64,000 nt of DNA, from positions 248,001 to 312,000 of the forward strand of contig JADKAJ010000004.1 in NCBI GenBank assembly GCA_016719165.1. Reading direction: 5' to 3'. The stretch comes from Chitinophagaceae bacterium (GTDB taxonomy: Bacteria; Bacteroidota; Bacteroidia; Chitinophagales; Chitinophagaceae). Positions 37,134 through 46,519 of the stretch are shown here, piece by piece. The notes beneath the pieces are model-generated. The model was not told the DNA's origin and did not search any database. It worked only from the letters and a program-made list of their open reading frames with translations. Both the position numbers and the translations under genes were made by a program. Position 1 is the first letter of the stretch. Every line of letters starts with the position of its first letter.

Positions 37134-37961
37134 ATGTTATTAAGAATATGCATTTTAAATCTTTTATTGCTGACCGGTTTTTATTCATTTGCTCAAAATG
37201 AAACAAAACCAGCAATAAAAAGCAGTGCCTCCGGCAATGTCATCATTATAGATACAGCTTTTGGAATTCCCCAACTTCAACGCTCAAGAAAAATATGGAT
37301 TTATTTGCCCGCAGGTTATTCCACCTCTAAGAAAAAATATCCTGTATTGTACATGCATGATGGCCAGAATGTTTTTGACAGCGCTACCGCTTATGCAGGA
37401 GAATGGGGAGTAGATGAATTTTTAGATTCTGTGAAACTGAAGGAATCAATTGTAGTGGCTATCGACAATGGTTTAAATAAGCGAATGAATGAATATAACC
37501 CGTATGATTCGGAAAGGTTTGGTAAGGGTGAGGGAGGTTTTTATGTTGACTTCCTTGTCAAAACATTAAAGCCATATATTGAAAAAAAATATCGGACAAA
37601 AAAATGCCGTAAGAGCAGGTTTATTGCAGGCAGTTCAATGGGGGGATTGATCTCTTTATATGCTGTTCTGAAATACCCCAGGGTATTTGGAGGAGCAGGA
37701 ATTTTCTCACCTGCATTTTGGGTAGCTCCCAAAATTTATGATGATATACAATCAAAGGGCAGGAAAGTGAAAGGTAAACTCTATTTCTATGCCGGTAAAC
37801 AGGAAGGTGAAACGATGGTTCCCTATATGTTGAAAGCATTTGAGGCACTTACTTCGGTTTCCAGATCGAAAATATCAACAGTGATTCGGGATGAGGGAAA
37901 GCACAATGAGGCAACATGGAGAAAGGAGTTTCCGTTGTTTTATGAGTGGTTACTTAAATAG
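37134..37961 (+). CDS. Exported alpha/beta-hydrolase-fold esterase (Fes/esterase D type)
   Basis: 275-aa protein with a signal peptide (MLLRICILNLLLLTGFYSFA). The putative esterase fold has KKYPVLYMHDGQNVFDSATA near residues 78-97, the nucleophile elbow GSSMGG with Ser168, and a C-terminal DEGKHNEATWRKEFP where His completes the triad. Similar to enterochelin-esterase-like and feruloyl-esterase-like proteins of Bacteroidota; substrate unknown. Likely cotranscribed with dapA (13 bp gap), though without obvious functional link. Confidence 0.85.
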   Translation: MLLRICILNLLLLTGFYSFAQNETKPAIKSSASGNVIIIDTAFGIPQLQRSRKIWIYLPAGYSTSKKKYPVLYMHDGQNVFDSATAYAGEWGVDEFLDSVKLKESIVVAIDNGLNKRMNEYNPYDSERFGKGEGGFYVDFLVKTLKPYIEKKYRTKKCRKSRFIAGSSMGGLISLYAVLKYPRVFGGAGIFSPAFWVAPKIYDDIQSKGRKVKGKLYFYAGKQEGETMVPYMLKAFEALTSVSRSKISTVIRDEGKHNEATWRKEFPLFYEWLLK

Positions 37962-37999
37962 ACTTTAAATAAAATGAAGTCATCTGCCTCTGTATGAAA

Positions 38000-38902
38000 T
38001 CAGACGGTATATGCTACCCCCTCTAAAGCCAGATCAGTATTCGGGAATACTTCTCTCGCTTCTGCCTCAAATTCTTCCAGTGTATCATATTTACTGCTAA
38101 AGTGACCGATCAATAATTTCCTGACACCGGCTTTTTTGGCAATCAATGCAGCTTGTTTGGTTGTGGAATGAAAACGCAGTTCTGCCCTTTCCCGTAGGTT
38201 ATCAAGATAGGTGGTTTCATGATAGATCATGTCAAAACCTTGCACATGCGGAATGAGTGATTCGTCATATTTTGTATCGGCACAAAAAGCATATTTTCTG
38301 CCAGGATCGCCGGGAGTTGTTACCGTTTCATTTTTTATCAGTGTTCCGTCTTTTCTGGTATAATCTTCCCCATTGGTCAACCGCTCATAGAATGAAGCGG
38401 GGATCTCGTACTCTTTTGCTTTATCGGGGTTAAGCCTCCGGAGCTGCTTTTTCTCGGTAAAGGAAAACCCATAACATTCAATACGGTGATTGGTACGAAA
38501 ACATTTTACAGATAGTCTGTCCGTATCGATAAGAGTGGCAGCTTCAGTTATCGGATGTATATAAAGAGGGTAGCAAACATGGGTATCTGCAACTTTTAGC
38601 TGCAGTTCAATAATCTCTTTTAATGGGGATGGGCCAAAAATATGAAGTTCCTGTTGCCGGCTCAGCAGACTGAGGGAATTGATCAAGCCGATGAGTCCGA
38701 AATAATGGTCGCCATGCAGGTGTGAAATAAAAATATGGGAGATCTTACTCCGGCGGATCTTATAATTTATCAGCTGTATCTGGGTTCCTTCACCGCAATC
38801 AACGAGGTAATTAGTGCCATCCAGTGTCACCACCTGGCTGGTAGGATGACGGTCAAATGCCGGAACTGCCGAATTATTGCCAAGAATGGTGACTGCAAAC
38901 AT
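38000..38902 (-). CDS. rnz: Ribonuclease Z
   Basis: Metallo-beta-lactamase-fold endonuclease that trims tRNA 3' ends. The 300-aa protein has FISHLHGDHYFGLIGLI at about 57-73, the HxHxDH zinc motif, CADTKYDESL, and the C-terminal GHFSSKY with the last His ligand. HSTTKQAA is also typical. The start MFAVTILGNNSAVP is the usual RNase Z start. The STAS-domain gene lies 94 bp upstream on the same strand, a pairing I recall from other Bacteroidota. Confidence 0.95.
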   Translation of the reverse strand: MFAVTILGNNSAVPAFDRHPTSQVVTLDGTNYLVDCGEGTQIQLINYKIRRSKISHIFISHLHGDHYFGLIGLINSLSLLSRQQELHIFGPSPLKEIIELQLKVADTHVCYPLYIHPITEAATLIDTDRLSVKCFRTNHRIECYGFSFTEKKQLRRLNPDKAKEYEIPASFYERLTNGEDYTRKDGTLIKNETVTTPGDPGRKYAFCADTKYDESLIPHVQGFDMIYHETTYLDNLRERAELRFHSTTKQAALIAKKAGVRKLLIGHFSSKYDTLEEFEAEAREVFPNTDLALEGVAYTV

Positions 38903-38996
38903 GAAGATAACAGCGGTTTTTGATGTGTTTGGTTGTACTAAAGACCGGAGCTTTAACTAATTAGCTGCATATAATCCGGCAAACATATTTTCTGGT

Positions 38997-39377
38997 TCAG
39001 AAATTTTCCCCATCCATCAAATCTCTCTCTATTTCTTCCATTTGAACAATGTCCCAGGCCTCACTTTCAGTTGGGGTTACGTTCATCATTTCTAACAGTT
39101 CATTTTTGTCAAGAAAATCCTCTACTTGGTTTTGAAGTTCACAAATCACAAAAGAAGCGCTGTTCTCGTAGAATTTCTGTTGTATGTAAACGAGCTTTTC
39201 AGCGGCAACCGTATCGATGGATGTTACGTTTTTTAATATCAATACCAGGTTTTTAACGTCATTTTGCAGGTAAGGAAGTAAACATTCTCCAATGCCATCT
39301 GTCATAGTAGCAGATAGAATCGGGTCTGAAACTGTGATGGCATGAAATTTCTCTTTGGTATCAGTTTTGACATTCAT
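38997..39377 (-). CDS. STAS-domain protein (anti-anti-sigma-like)
   Basis: 126-aa protein with a STAS-like order of strands and helices: an N-terminal strand FHAITVSDPI, LVLILKNVTSIDTVAAEKLV where the phosphoacceptor Ser/Thr segment is expected (Ser-Ile-Asp), and SFVICELQNQVEDFLDKNEL. A tail rich in acidic residues follows. STAS proteins bind anti-sigma or other partner proteins under control of phosphorylation; no cognate kinase is in the window. Upstream of rnz. Confidence 0.72.
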   Translation of the reverse strand: MNVKTDTKEKFHAITVSDPILSATMTDGIGECLLPYLQNDVKNLVLILKNVTSIDTVAAEKLVYIQQKFYENSASFVICELQNQVEDFLDKNELLEMMNVTPTESEAWDIVQMEEIERDLMDGENF

Positions 39378-39540
39378 TAGTTATTACTTTTTTTATTATT
39401 GCGTTTGTCCGGCTGCGGACCTGCAAAGTGAAAAAGTCGGGGTTTTCCTACAACTTAAATTATCAACATTCCGTTTATAAGTACAGGAGAACAAGAACCA
39501 AATTTATTCGTTAATATTGTATAACAACCAATTATCTAAA

Positions 39541-42072
39541 ATGGATAATAATTTTTCAGCACAGGTTAAGGAAATAATCTCATTCAGCCGGGAAGAGGCA
39601 TTGAGGCTTGGCAACGATTTTATCGGCACTGAGCATCTTTTGCTGGGTCTAATCCGCGAAGGAGATAATACTGCCGTACGTATTCTGAAGAGCTTCAATG
39701 TGGACCTCTATGAATTACGGAAAGAAATTGAACTGGCCGTAAAAGATAAGACAGGGAAAAATATCGCCAATATCAACAGCCTGCCACTGACCAAACAGGC
39801 AGAAAAAGTAATAAGAGTTACGGTATTGGAGGCAAAGGCATTGAAAAGTGCCACGGTGGAAACAGAGCACCTGATGCTTTCCATTCTGAAGAACAAAGAA
39901 AATATTGCTACACAAATCTTAAATCAATTTGACGTGGACTACGATCTTTTCAGGCAAGAGCTGGGCATCGTAAAATCTAACGATCCCCGTGCCGAATTCC
40001 AGGACGAGAATGATGACGATTTTGATGAAGAAAAAAAATATTCATCCCCCAAAGGCGGTGCAAAGCAACAGGGTGCCACAAAAAGCAAGACTCCTGTACT
40101 TGACAACTTTGGCCGTGATATAACCAAAATGGCTGAACTCGGAGCATTGGATCCTATTGTTGGTCGTGAATCTGAGATTGAAAGAGTTTCGCAGATACTT
40201 TCCCGTCGTAAAAAGAACAACCCCATTTTAATTGGTGAACCGGGTGTGGGTAAAACAGCCATTGTGGAAGGCCTGGCGCTTAGGATCGTTCAGCGTAAGG
40301 TTTCAAGAGTATTGTTTGATAAAAGAGTGATCTCACTCGACCTCGCTGCACTGGTAGCAGGTACAAAATATCGTGGCCAGTTTGAAGAAAGGATGAAAGC
40401 CATCATGAACGAACTGGAAAAGAACCGGGATGTTATTTTATTTATTGATGAGTTGCATACGATTGTTGGTGCTGGTGGAGCCAGTGGTTCATTGGATGCC
40501 AGTAATATATTCAAACCCGCATTAGCAAGGGGAGAACTCCAATGCATTGGTGCATCTACACTGGATGAATACAGGATGTATATTGAAAAAGATGGCGCAC
40601 TGGACCGTCGTTTCCAAAAGGTAATGGTTGAGCCTCCGAGTGTAGACGATACCATACAAATACTGAACAATATCAAATCGAAATATGAGGATTATCACAA
40701 TGTGAATTATGACCAGGAAGCCATTGATGCTTGTGTAAAACTCAGCGACAGGTATGTTACAGACAGGTTACTTCCTGATAAGGCTATTGACGTTTTGGAT
40801 GAAGTAGGTGCAAGGGTGCATTTGAAAAATATCAATGTCCCTGAAAATATTGTTGACCTGGAAAAGAAGATTGAAGATGTAAAGAACGAAAAAAATAAGG
40901 TGGTGAAAAGCCAGAAGTTTGAAGAAGCGGCTTCACTCCGGGATACTGAAAAACGTTTGCAGGAAGACCTGGAAAAGGCTAAGGGAGAATGGGAAGAAGA
41001 GAGCAAACATAAGCGTTTCCCTATCGGAGAAGAAGATATCGCAGAAGTGGTGAGTATGATGACAGGGATACCTGTAAAAAGAATGGTACAGGCAGAAACT
41101 GACAAACTGCGTAAGATGGCTGATGATATGAGAGGGATGGTGATTGGCCAGGATGAAGCTATTTCAAAAGTGGTTAAAGCCATCCAGCGTAACCGGGTGG
41201 GATTAAAAGATCCCAAAAAACCTATTGGCACATTCATTTTCCTGGGTCCCACCGGCGTTGGTAAAACAGAATTGGCCCGTTCCTTATCAAGACAAATGTT
41301 TGATTCCGAAGATTCCCTGATCCGGATCGACATGAGTGAATACATGGAGAAATTTACTGTTAGCCGTTTGATTGGGGCACCTCCGGGTTATGTGGGGTAT
41401 GAAGAAGGCGGACAATTGACAGAAAGAGTGCGTCGCAAGCCGTACAGTGTTATTCTGCTGGATGAAATTGAAAAAGCACACCCTGATATTTATAATATAT
41501 TACTCCAGGTGCTCGATGATGGACAACTGACAGATGGATTAGGCAGAAAAGTAGATTTCAAGAATACACTGATCATTATGACATCCAATATCGGTGTCCG
41601 CCAGTTGAAAGATTTTGGAGCCGGTGTGGGTTTTGCTACTGCAGCAAGAGTAGAAAATGAAGACGAGGCAAATAAGGCTGTGATTGAGAAAGCGCTGAAG
41701 AAAACTTTCTCTCCAGAGTTCCTGAACCGTATTGACGATGTGGTGATATTTAACAGCCTGACCAAAGAGAATATATTTAATATTATCGACATCCTGATGA
41801 AAGGGGTCATGAAGAGGTTGGCCAATCTTGGCTTCAGCCTTGAGTTGACAGAACCAGCTAAGACATTCCTCGCCGATAAAGGATATGACTCACAGTTTGG
41901 TGCAAGGCCTCTGCACAGGGCTATCCAGAAATACCTGGAAGACCCGCTGGCAGAAGAAATCCTTAATATGAATGTCAAAGCAGGTGATATTTTGATTGCT
42001 GATGTGGATGCTGACAACACAAAACTGTCTTTTACTTTCAAAAACAAAGCAGAAGAAAAGTCGACGGCATAA
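39541..42072 (+). CDS. clpC: ATP-dependent Clp protease ATP-binding subunit ClpC
   Basis: AAA+ unfoldase working with ClpP in protein quality control. I choose the ATG at 39541 (MDNNFSAQVKEI, 843 aa); an in-frame ATG at 39517 adds eight residues. Two N-terminal Clp repeats (FIGTEHLLLGLIREGDN and VETEHLMLSIL), the first AAA with GEPGVGKTA and LFIDELHTIVGAG, a UVR-like segment (KSQKFEEAASLRDTEKRL), and the second AAA with GPTGVGKTE and ILLDEIEKAH are visible. An acidic linker separates the repeats from the first AAA. The UVR segment marks ClpC rather than ClpA or ClpB. Followed by a strong terminator. Confidence 0.96.
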   Translation: MDNNFSAQVKEIISFSREEALRLGNDFIGTEHLLLGLIREGDNTAVRILKSFNVDLYELRKEIELAVKDKTGKNIANINSLPLTKQAEKVIRVTVLEAKALKSATVETEHLMLSILKNKENIATQILNQFDVDYDLFRQELGIVKSNDPRAEFQDENDDDFDEEKKYSSPKGGAKQQGATKSKTPVLDNFGRDITKMAELGALDPIVGRESEIERVSQILSRRKKNNPILIGEPGVGKTAIVEGLALRIVQRKVSRVLFDKRVISLDLAALVAGTKYRGQFEERMKAIMNELEKNRDVILFIDELHTIVGAGGASGSLDASNIFKPALARGELQCIGASTLDEYRMYIEKDGALDRRFQKVMVEPPSVDDTIQILNNIKSKYEDYHNVNYDQEAIDACVKLSDRYVTDRLLPDKAIDVLDEVGARVHLKNINVPENIVDLEKKIEDVKNEKNKVVKSQKFEEAASLRDTEKRLQEDLEKAKGEWEEESKHKRFPIGEEDIAEVVSMMTGIPVKRMVQAETDKLRKMADDMRGMVIGQDEAISKVVKAIQRNRVGLKDPKKPIGTFIFLGPTGVGKTELARSLSRQMFDSEDSLIRIDMSEYMEKFTVSRLIGAPPGYVGYEEGGQLTERVRRKPYSVILLDEIEKAHPDIYNILLQVLDDGQLTDGLGRKVDFKNTLIIMTSNIGVRQLKDFGAGVGFATAARVENEDEANKAVIEKALKKTFSPEFLNRIDDVVIFNSLTKENIFNIIDILMKGVMKRLANLGFSLELTEPAKTFLADKGYDSQFGARPLHRAIQKYLEDPLAEEILNMNVKAGDILIADVDADNTKLSFTFKNKAEEKSTA

Positions 42073-42093
42073 TTTATTTTGAATAAAGTTGTA

Positions 42094-42124
42094 AAGGAGT
42101 ACCAATCTACGGTACTCCTTTTTT
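42094..42124 (+). terminator. Rho-independent terminator after clpC
   Basis: Perfect 10-bp stem aaggagtacc / ggtactcctt, 7-nt loop, T run to 42124. It lies 20 bp before the cmk ATG. Confidence 0.92.
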
Positions 42125-42144
42125 AATTTTGTTATTCTGGTTAT

Positions 42145-42837
42145 ATGGCTAAGAAGATCATTATAACAATTGATGGCTGGTCAAGTTGTGGTAAAAGCAC
42201 CCTGGCAAAAAGGCTCGCAAAAGAGCTGGGTTATATCTATGTCGATAGTGGTGCCATGTACCGGGCCATTACGCTTTATTTCCTGCGCAACAATATTGAC
42301 ATTGAGGATAAAAAAGAAACAAAAGCAGCATTAAAGAGTATTAAGCTGGAATTTGTTTATAACCCGGTAAGCCAGCAAAGCGAAATGTATTTGAATGGTG
42401 AGAATGTTGAATATTTGATCCGTGATCTTTTTATTGCAGAGAAAGTAAGTGATGTGGCTGCTATTAAAGAAGTCAGAGAATTTGCAGTGGCAGAACAGCA
42501 GAAAATGGGAACAAAAAAAGGAATTGTAATGGATGGCCGGGATATTGGTACCGTAGTTTTTCCGAAAGCTGAACTGAAAATATTTATGACAGCAGATAAT
42601 GCGGTCAGGGTGGAACGAAGATTTAAAGAGTTGTATGAAAAGAACCCCAATATTACTATCGAAGAAGTGAAAAATAACCTCGAAATGAGGGATTATATTG
42701 ATTCTCATCGGGAAGTGAGTCCACTCAGAAAAGCTAAAGACGCTTTGATACTTGATAATACAGATCTTACTGAAAATCAACAGTTTGAGAAAGCTATGGA
42801 GTGGGTGAAAAAAATAGACGGAAGAAAATCTATTTAA
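42145..42837 (+). CDS. cmk: Cytidylate kinase
   Basis: Phosphorylates CMP and dCMP. The 230-aa protein has the P-loop GWSSCGKSTLAKRLA (10-24), DSGAMYRAIT for CMP binding, and GIVMDGRDIGTVVFPKAEL. The lid contains RRFKELYEKNPNITIEEV. Length is normal. A TAATTTTG box (42124-42131) lies within the clpC terminator tail and could be its -7 element. Confidence 0.95.
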   Translation: MAKKIIITIDGWSSCGKSTLAKRLAKELGYIYVDSGAMYRAITLYFLRNNIDIEDKKETKAALKSIKLEFVYNPVSQQSEMYLNGENVEYLIRDLFIAEKVSDVAAIKEVREFAVAEQQKMGTKKGIVMDGRDIGTVVFPKAELKIFMTADNAVRVERRFKELYEKNPNITIEEVKNNLEMRDYIDSHREVSPLRKAKDALILDNTDLTENQQFEKAMEWVKKIDGRKSI

Positions 42838-43002
42838 TGCTTGCAATAGTTAGATTCAATGGTTAATTTTGCTGTTCAGCAATCCAGTCAGGTTGCTATA
42901 TTCCATTCTCCCTTAGAAACAAACCACATCCAGAATCTTTCTGAACTACTTGTATAGATCCTATCTCCATTTGAATGCTTCAAGGTCCATTCCATTGAAT
43001 CA

Positions 43003-43018
43003 CCACAATCAATTGTGG
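43003..43018. promoter_or_regulatory. Palindromic operator-like site
   Basis: Perfect inverted repeat ccacaat-ca-attgtgg, 66 bp before the T9SS cargo gene. It lacks a T run, so it is not a terminator. It could be a regulator binding site. Confidence 0.4.
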
Positions 43019-43083
43019 ATGTACTGATTCGTCATATATCGTTGTGAAAGCAACTAATTATTTTTTAATTTAAAACCTGAAGC

Positions 43084-44740
43084 ATGAAAAAGATTTTACT
43101 TACTATGGGCTTATTCAGCCTTGTACTCTTGGGAAGAGCCCAGACAGTACTTAATGAGATTTACACCACTCCAGGTGGAACAAATTCAGAATTTTTTGAA
43201 TTGTATAACAGCAGTACCGGTATCGGCGGTCAGAATGTAGATTGTTTTACGATTGTAACGTATTACGATAACGGTGGTACTGACCGAGGTTGGTATGTTA
43301 TGGACTTACCAGACCTGACAATTGGTCCCAAAAATTTCTTTGTTGCTGCTGCTGCCAGTCCTTTTACAACACAAAATAATGCAGCTCCCGGGGGTAGTGC
43401 CAAATTTTAACTGGAATGACCCGAATTTCAGAAATGGAAGCACAGGAGGGTCTTTAACAAAATGGCAGGTTAATGGGACAGGATACACGGATGTAACAGC
43501 AAGCATACCAGCAAATTTGAATAATTTCATGGCTGGTGGAGGGGGTGAGGATTATATTGTTTTGGTTTTTGTGAATGGTGTTTTTAATAATGGTTTCATA
43601 GGTGGTAGTGGTTCATTGTTATCAGGTTCTACTGCTGCACCATTACCCGGAAATTTGCCAGTAGTTGTCAATAAAGCTTTTCATCCATGTTCTGATTTTA
43701 CGATCAATTTTAACAGCTTGGGCGCAATGGAATCTGTAGGGCCACAACCTGGTTCCGATAATGGTTATGCCCGTACAAGTGATGGCAAATGTGGTGCCTG
43801 GGCAAAAACATCCAACAGTGTGCACCATACTCCGGGAGTTTCAAACGGTTCAGCCTCTGGTCTTACCGGATCGTTGACAACAGCTCAGTTACTGCAATGT
43901 AACACTGCCCCCGGGGTTTCTACCGTAACGTATAATATTACTGCCGTTTCCGGCGATGCTACTGAAGCCGATGACTTCCCTGTTGAAGTTCAGTTATACT
44001 ATGATTATGGTACACCCGGTCAGTTAGACGGTGCTGATGTATTTAAGTTTTCACAATTTGATGCGTTAGTGTCTGACCCACAGAAAACCTTTACAATTAA
44101 TCAAACAGAAAATGTTATTCTCGTTTATAAAACAAAGAGAGGTTGTTTTGATAAGGTTTTCGCTATCGCAAATGGATGTTTGCCTCTACCCGTTAATTTC
44201 AAATCCTTTACTGCTACCCGCAACCGTGCTAATGTAATGCTGAAATGGGAAACTATGACCGAGCAGAGTTCAAATGGTTTTGCAGTAGAACGTAATATCG
44301 GTAATGCAGGTTGGGAGCAAATTACATTTGTACCATCACAGGCACCTAATGGTAACAGCAGCGACCTTTTGACGTACCAGTATATTGATCCCAATAATGC
44401 AAAGGGTATCACTCAGTACCGCATCAAGCAGGTGGATATAGATAACAAGTCAAGATTAAGTGAAATCCGTGCAGTTCGTGGCGAAGGCCAGTTAGGTAAA
44501 ACCATTGTTTACCCTAATCCTACCAATGATGGCAGGGTTACGATCGTTTTCGAAGAAACCAACATCGTAAGGGATGTAACCGTGATGGATATGAGCGGCA
44601 GGATCATCAGGCAATTGAGAAGTATCTCGAATAATAATATTCAGATTGATAACCTGCAGCCCGGTATGTACAGTTTACGAATTGTTGCAGCAGAAACCGG
44701 TGAGCAGTCTGTGCAGAAGATCGTTGTGAACAAACGCTAA
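43084..44740 (+). pseudogene. Lamin-tail-domain protein with T9SS type A sorting domain, interrupted by one frameshift
   Basis: Secreted protein of about 551 aa if repaired. First frame (43084-43410): signal peptide MKKILLTMGLFSLVLLGRAQ and a lamin-tail domain start, VLNEIYTTPGGTNSEFFEL. It stops at 43408-43410. The other frame continues with VVPNFNWNDPNF and runs to 44740. Removing one G from the GGGGG run near 43389-43393 joins them as NAAPG-VVPNFNW. The C-terminal 80 residues (GKTIVYPNPTNDGRVTIVF, then LQPGMYSLRIVAAETGEQSV) are a type A T9SS sorting domain, so the protein is exported and anchored at the surface. A middle segment, LPLPVNFKSFTATRNRANVM, is the usual linker before this domain. 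Sequencing error is a real possibility. Confidence 0.88.
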
Positions 44741-44768
44741 ATGCTCAGGGTTTTTAATTAAATCCTAC

Positions 44769-44801
44769 GGGGATGGCTTTTTGGCTGTCCCCCTTTTTTT
44801 T
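44769..44801 (+). terminator. Rho-independent terminator after the T9SS cargo gene
   Basis: Stem gggga / tcccc with a long loop, then eight T at 44794-44801. Confidence 0.7.
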
Positions 44802-44836
44802 GCTCCTACTTTTCTAACTTCTCCTGTTATACTGTT

Positions 44837-45129
44837 ATGACAAATAACCTGCTTGAAAAGTTTCTCTGCAAGTTATTACAGCCCTTTATCATTCTTCCTA
44901 TTATAGTTGTCACAGGTATATTGGAGTATATATTATTCGAGAGGCTTCCTTAATTGATGCGAACGACCTGGCGGCCATGGCTATCACCACAGTTGGTTAT
45001 GATGAAACAATACCATTATACAAGGCCGGAAGGATATTCACAATTCTCCTGGTAGCCGGCTGTATTACGTATGTATTTGTAATAACCTGTATCATCCAAT
45101 TCAGTATGGGAGAGAAGATGTCATTCTGA
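44837..45129 (+). pseudogene. Decayed potassium channel (Ion_trans_2 type)
   Basis: The first frame from ATG 44837 encodes one TM helix (LLQPFIILPIIVVTGILEYI) and stops at 44954. The next part lies in another frame and reads EASLIDANDLAAMAITTVGY followed by DE, then a second TM helix ILLVAGCITYVFVITCIIQF, and stops at 45127-45129. TTVGYDE is a K+ channel selectivity filter, and TM-pore-TM is the channel module. A short frameshift and probably a small deletion separate the TM1 and pore parts, and the usual TrkA/RCK domain is absent. It looks like a remnant of a two-TM potassium channel. Confidence 0.8.
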
Positions 45130-45196
45130 ATTTTAGATCAGGCATGCTAATATAAGATAGCCTGGTCTGTCAATGATTGTGCACAGGATTAATTAA

Positions 45197-45228
45197 AAAA
45201 TCTCACCAGGTTATCCTGGTGAGATTTT
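45197..45228 (-). terminator. Terminator of the FKBP isomerase gene
   Basis: Perfect 14-bp stem aaaatctcaccagg / cctggtgagatttt with a 4-nt loop. On the minus strand it ends in a run of T and lies 37 bp after the FKBP stop. It can work in both directions. Confidence 0.92.
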
Positions 45229-45265
45229 ATGTAGTAGGACGATAAAGATCAGATTGGGAAATTAA

Positions 45266-45988
45266 TTATTGCACTTTCTTTCTTACTTCAAGTAATTCCA
45301 CTTCAAATGTCAGCATGGAGCCACCCGGGATGGTCATATAATCAAATGCTCCGTAACCAAGTTTATACGGAATGTAAAATTTATACTTGGAACCCACACT
45401 CATCAGTTGCAATCCTTCTGTCCATCCGGGAATAACACCACCCAATGCAAAAGTGATAGGTTGACCACGATCATACGAATTGTCAAAGCCCTTACCATCC
45501 AGGAAAGTTCCCCTGTAGTGGCAGGTTACACTATCTGCGGCTGTTGGTTTTTCACCTGATCCTTCAGTAAGTACTTCGTATTGCAGCCCACTGGCAGTTG
45601 TTTTTACTTCTGGCCGGAGTTTGTTTTGGGCTAAAAATTTTTCACCAGCTTCGATTACGGATTTTGATTTTTCTGCCTGCAGCATTGTCATATAGTTATT
45701 CATTACTGTATTTGCTGCAGCATCATCAATTAATGGTTTTTTATTTCCCAGGATATCATTGATAGCACGGGAAACCAGTACTGTATTAAGCTTTTTAACG
45801 CCTTGTTGTTTATAAAAATTGGCCACACTTACACCCACAGCATAACTTGCTGAGTCATTCATGGTTTTTAAAACCGGTAAAGCAGGTTTGGGCACTGCAG
45901 GTTTAGTTGCAGGCTTCGTTTGACCGGGTTGGGCACACAGGGAGATAGTTGTAATCAGAACGAAAACGGATAGGATCAATTTTTTCAT
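45266..45988 (-). CDS. FKBP-type peptidyl-prolyl cis-trans isomerase, exported
   Basis: Catalyses proline isomerisation in the periplasm. The 240-aa protein has a signal peptide (MKKLILSVFVLITTISLCAQ), a Pro/Ala/Lys-rich linker, an FKBP_N helical dimerisation region (SYAVGVSVANFYKQQGVKKL to about residue 110), and a C-terminal FKBP domain: DSVTCHYRGTFLDGKGFDNS, GGVIPGWTEGLQLMSVGSKY, YGAFDYMTIPGGSMLTFEVE. Mip/FkpA-like architecture with normal length. Confidence 0.93.
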   Translation of the reverse strand: MKKLILSVFVLITTISLCAQPGQTKPATKPAVPKPALPVLKTMNDSASYAVGVSVANFYKQQGVKKLNTVLVSRAINDILGNKKPLIDDAAANTVMNNYMTMLQAEKSKSVIEAGEKFLAQNKLRPEVKTTASGLQYEVLTEGSGEKPTAADSVTCHYRGTFLDGKGFDNSYDRGQPITFALGGVIPGWTEGLQLMSVGSKYKFYIPYKLGYGAFDYMTIPGGSMLTFEVELLEVRKKVQ

Positions 45989-46081
45989 ATTATATATCTG
46001 TTAAGTTGTCAAAAATACAGGTTGAAAAGGGAAATCCGATACCTTCAATCATTTAATTTTAACTGTTAAATAAAGTAAAAA

Positions 46082-46519
46082 ATGGAGTCTTTTTCAATAC
46101 CAGTACAGGTTCGTTGGTCTGATATGGATCCGAATTTTCACCTCCGGCATTCGGTATATTACGATTGGGGTGCCATGAGCCGTGTCATATTTTTGGAGAA
46201 ATATGGTCTTACTGCTGAGTTGATGCAAAAGCTTCAATTCGGTCCCATCATATTCCGGGAAGAATGTGTTTTCCGACGGGAAATACGGATGGGAGAACCT
46301 GTAATGATAACGATCGAACTGGTTCATTCAAAAAGAGACTATTCCAGGTGGACCATCCGGCATACTATTATAAAAGATTCGGACACCGTAGCTGCAATCC
46401 TTACTATTGACGGTGCCTGGCTCGATACAGAAAAAAGGAAACTTACTTTACCACCACAGGAGGCAGTTGATGTGTTTTCGCAGATGCCTCTTAGTGAAAA
46501 TTTTCAATGGAAAGATTGA
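46082..46519 (+). CDS. Hotdog-fold acyl-CoA thioesterase
   Basis: 145-aa protein of the 4-hydroxybenzoyl-CoA thioesterase type. VRWSDMDPNFHLRHSVYYDW at 10-29 has the active-site Asp/His pattern usually read as D-x-N-x-H (here DPNFHLRHSVY). FGPIIFREECVFRREIRMGE and YSRWTIRHTI are family strands. It likely hydrolyses short acyl-CoA or acyl-ACP thioesters. Its end overlaps the convergent DnaQ/GIY-YIG gene by 16 bp. Confidence 0.85.
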   Translation: MESFSIPVQVRWSDMDPNFHLRHSVYYDWGAMSRVIFLEKYGLTAELMQKLQFGPIIFREECVFRREIRMGEPVMITIELVHSKRDYSRWTIRHTIIKDSDTVAAILTIDGAWLDTEKRKLTLPPQEAVDVFSQMPLSENFQWKD

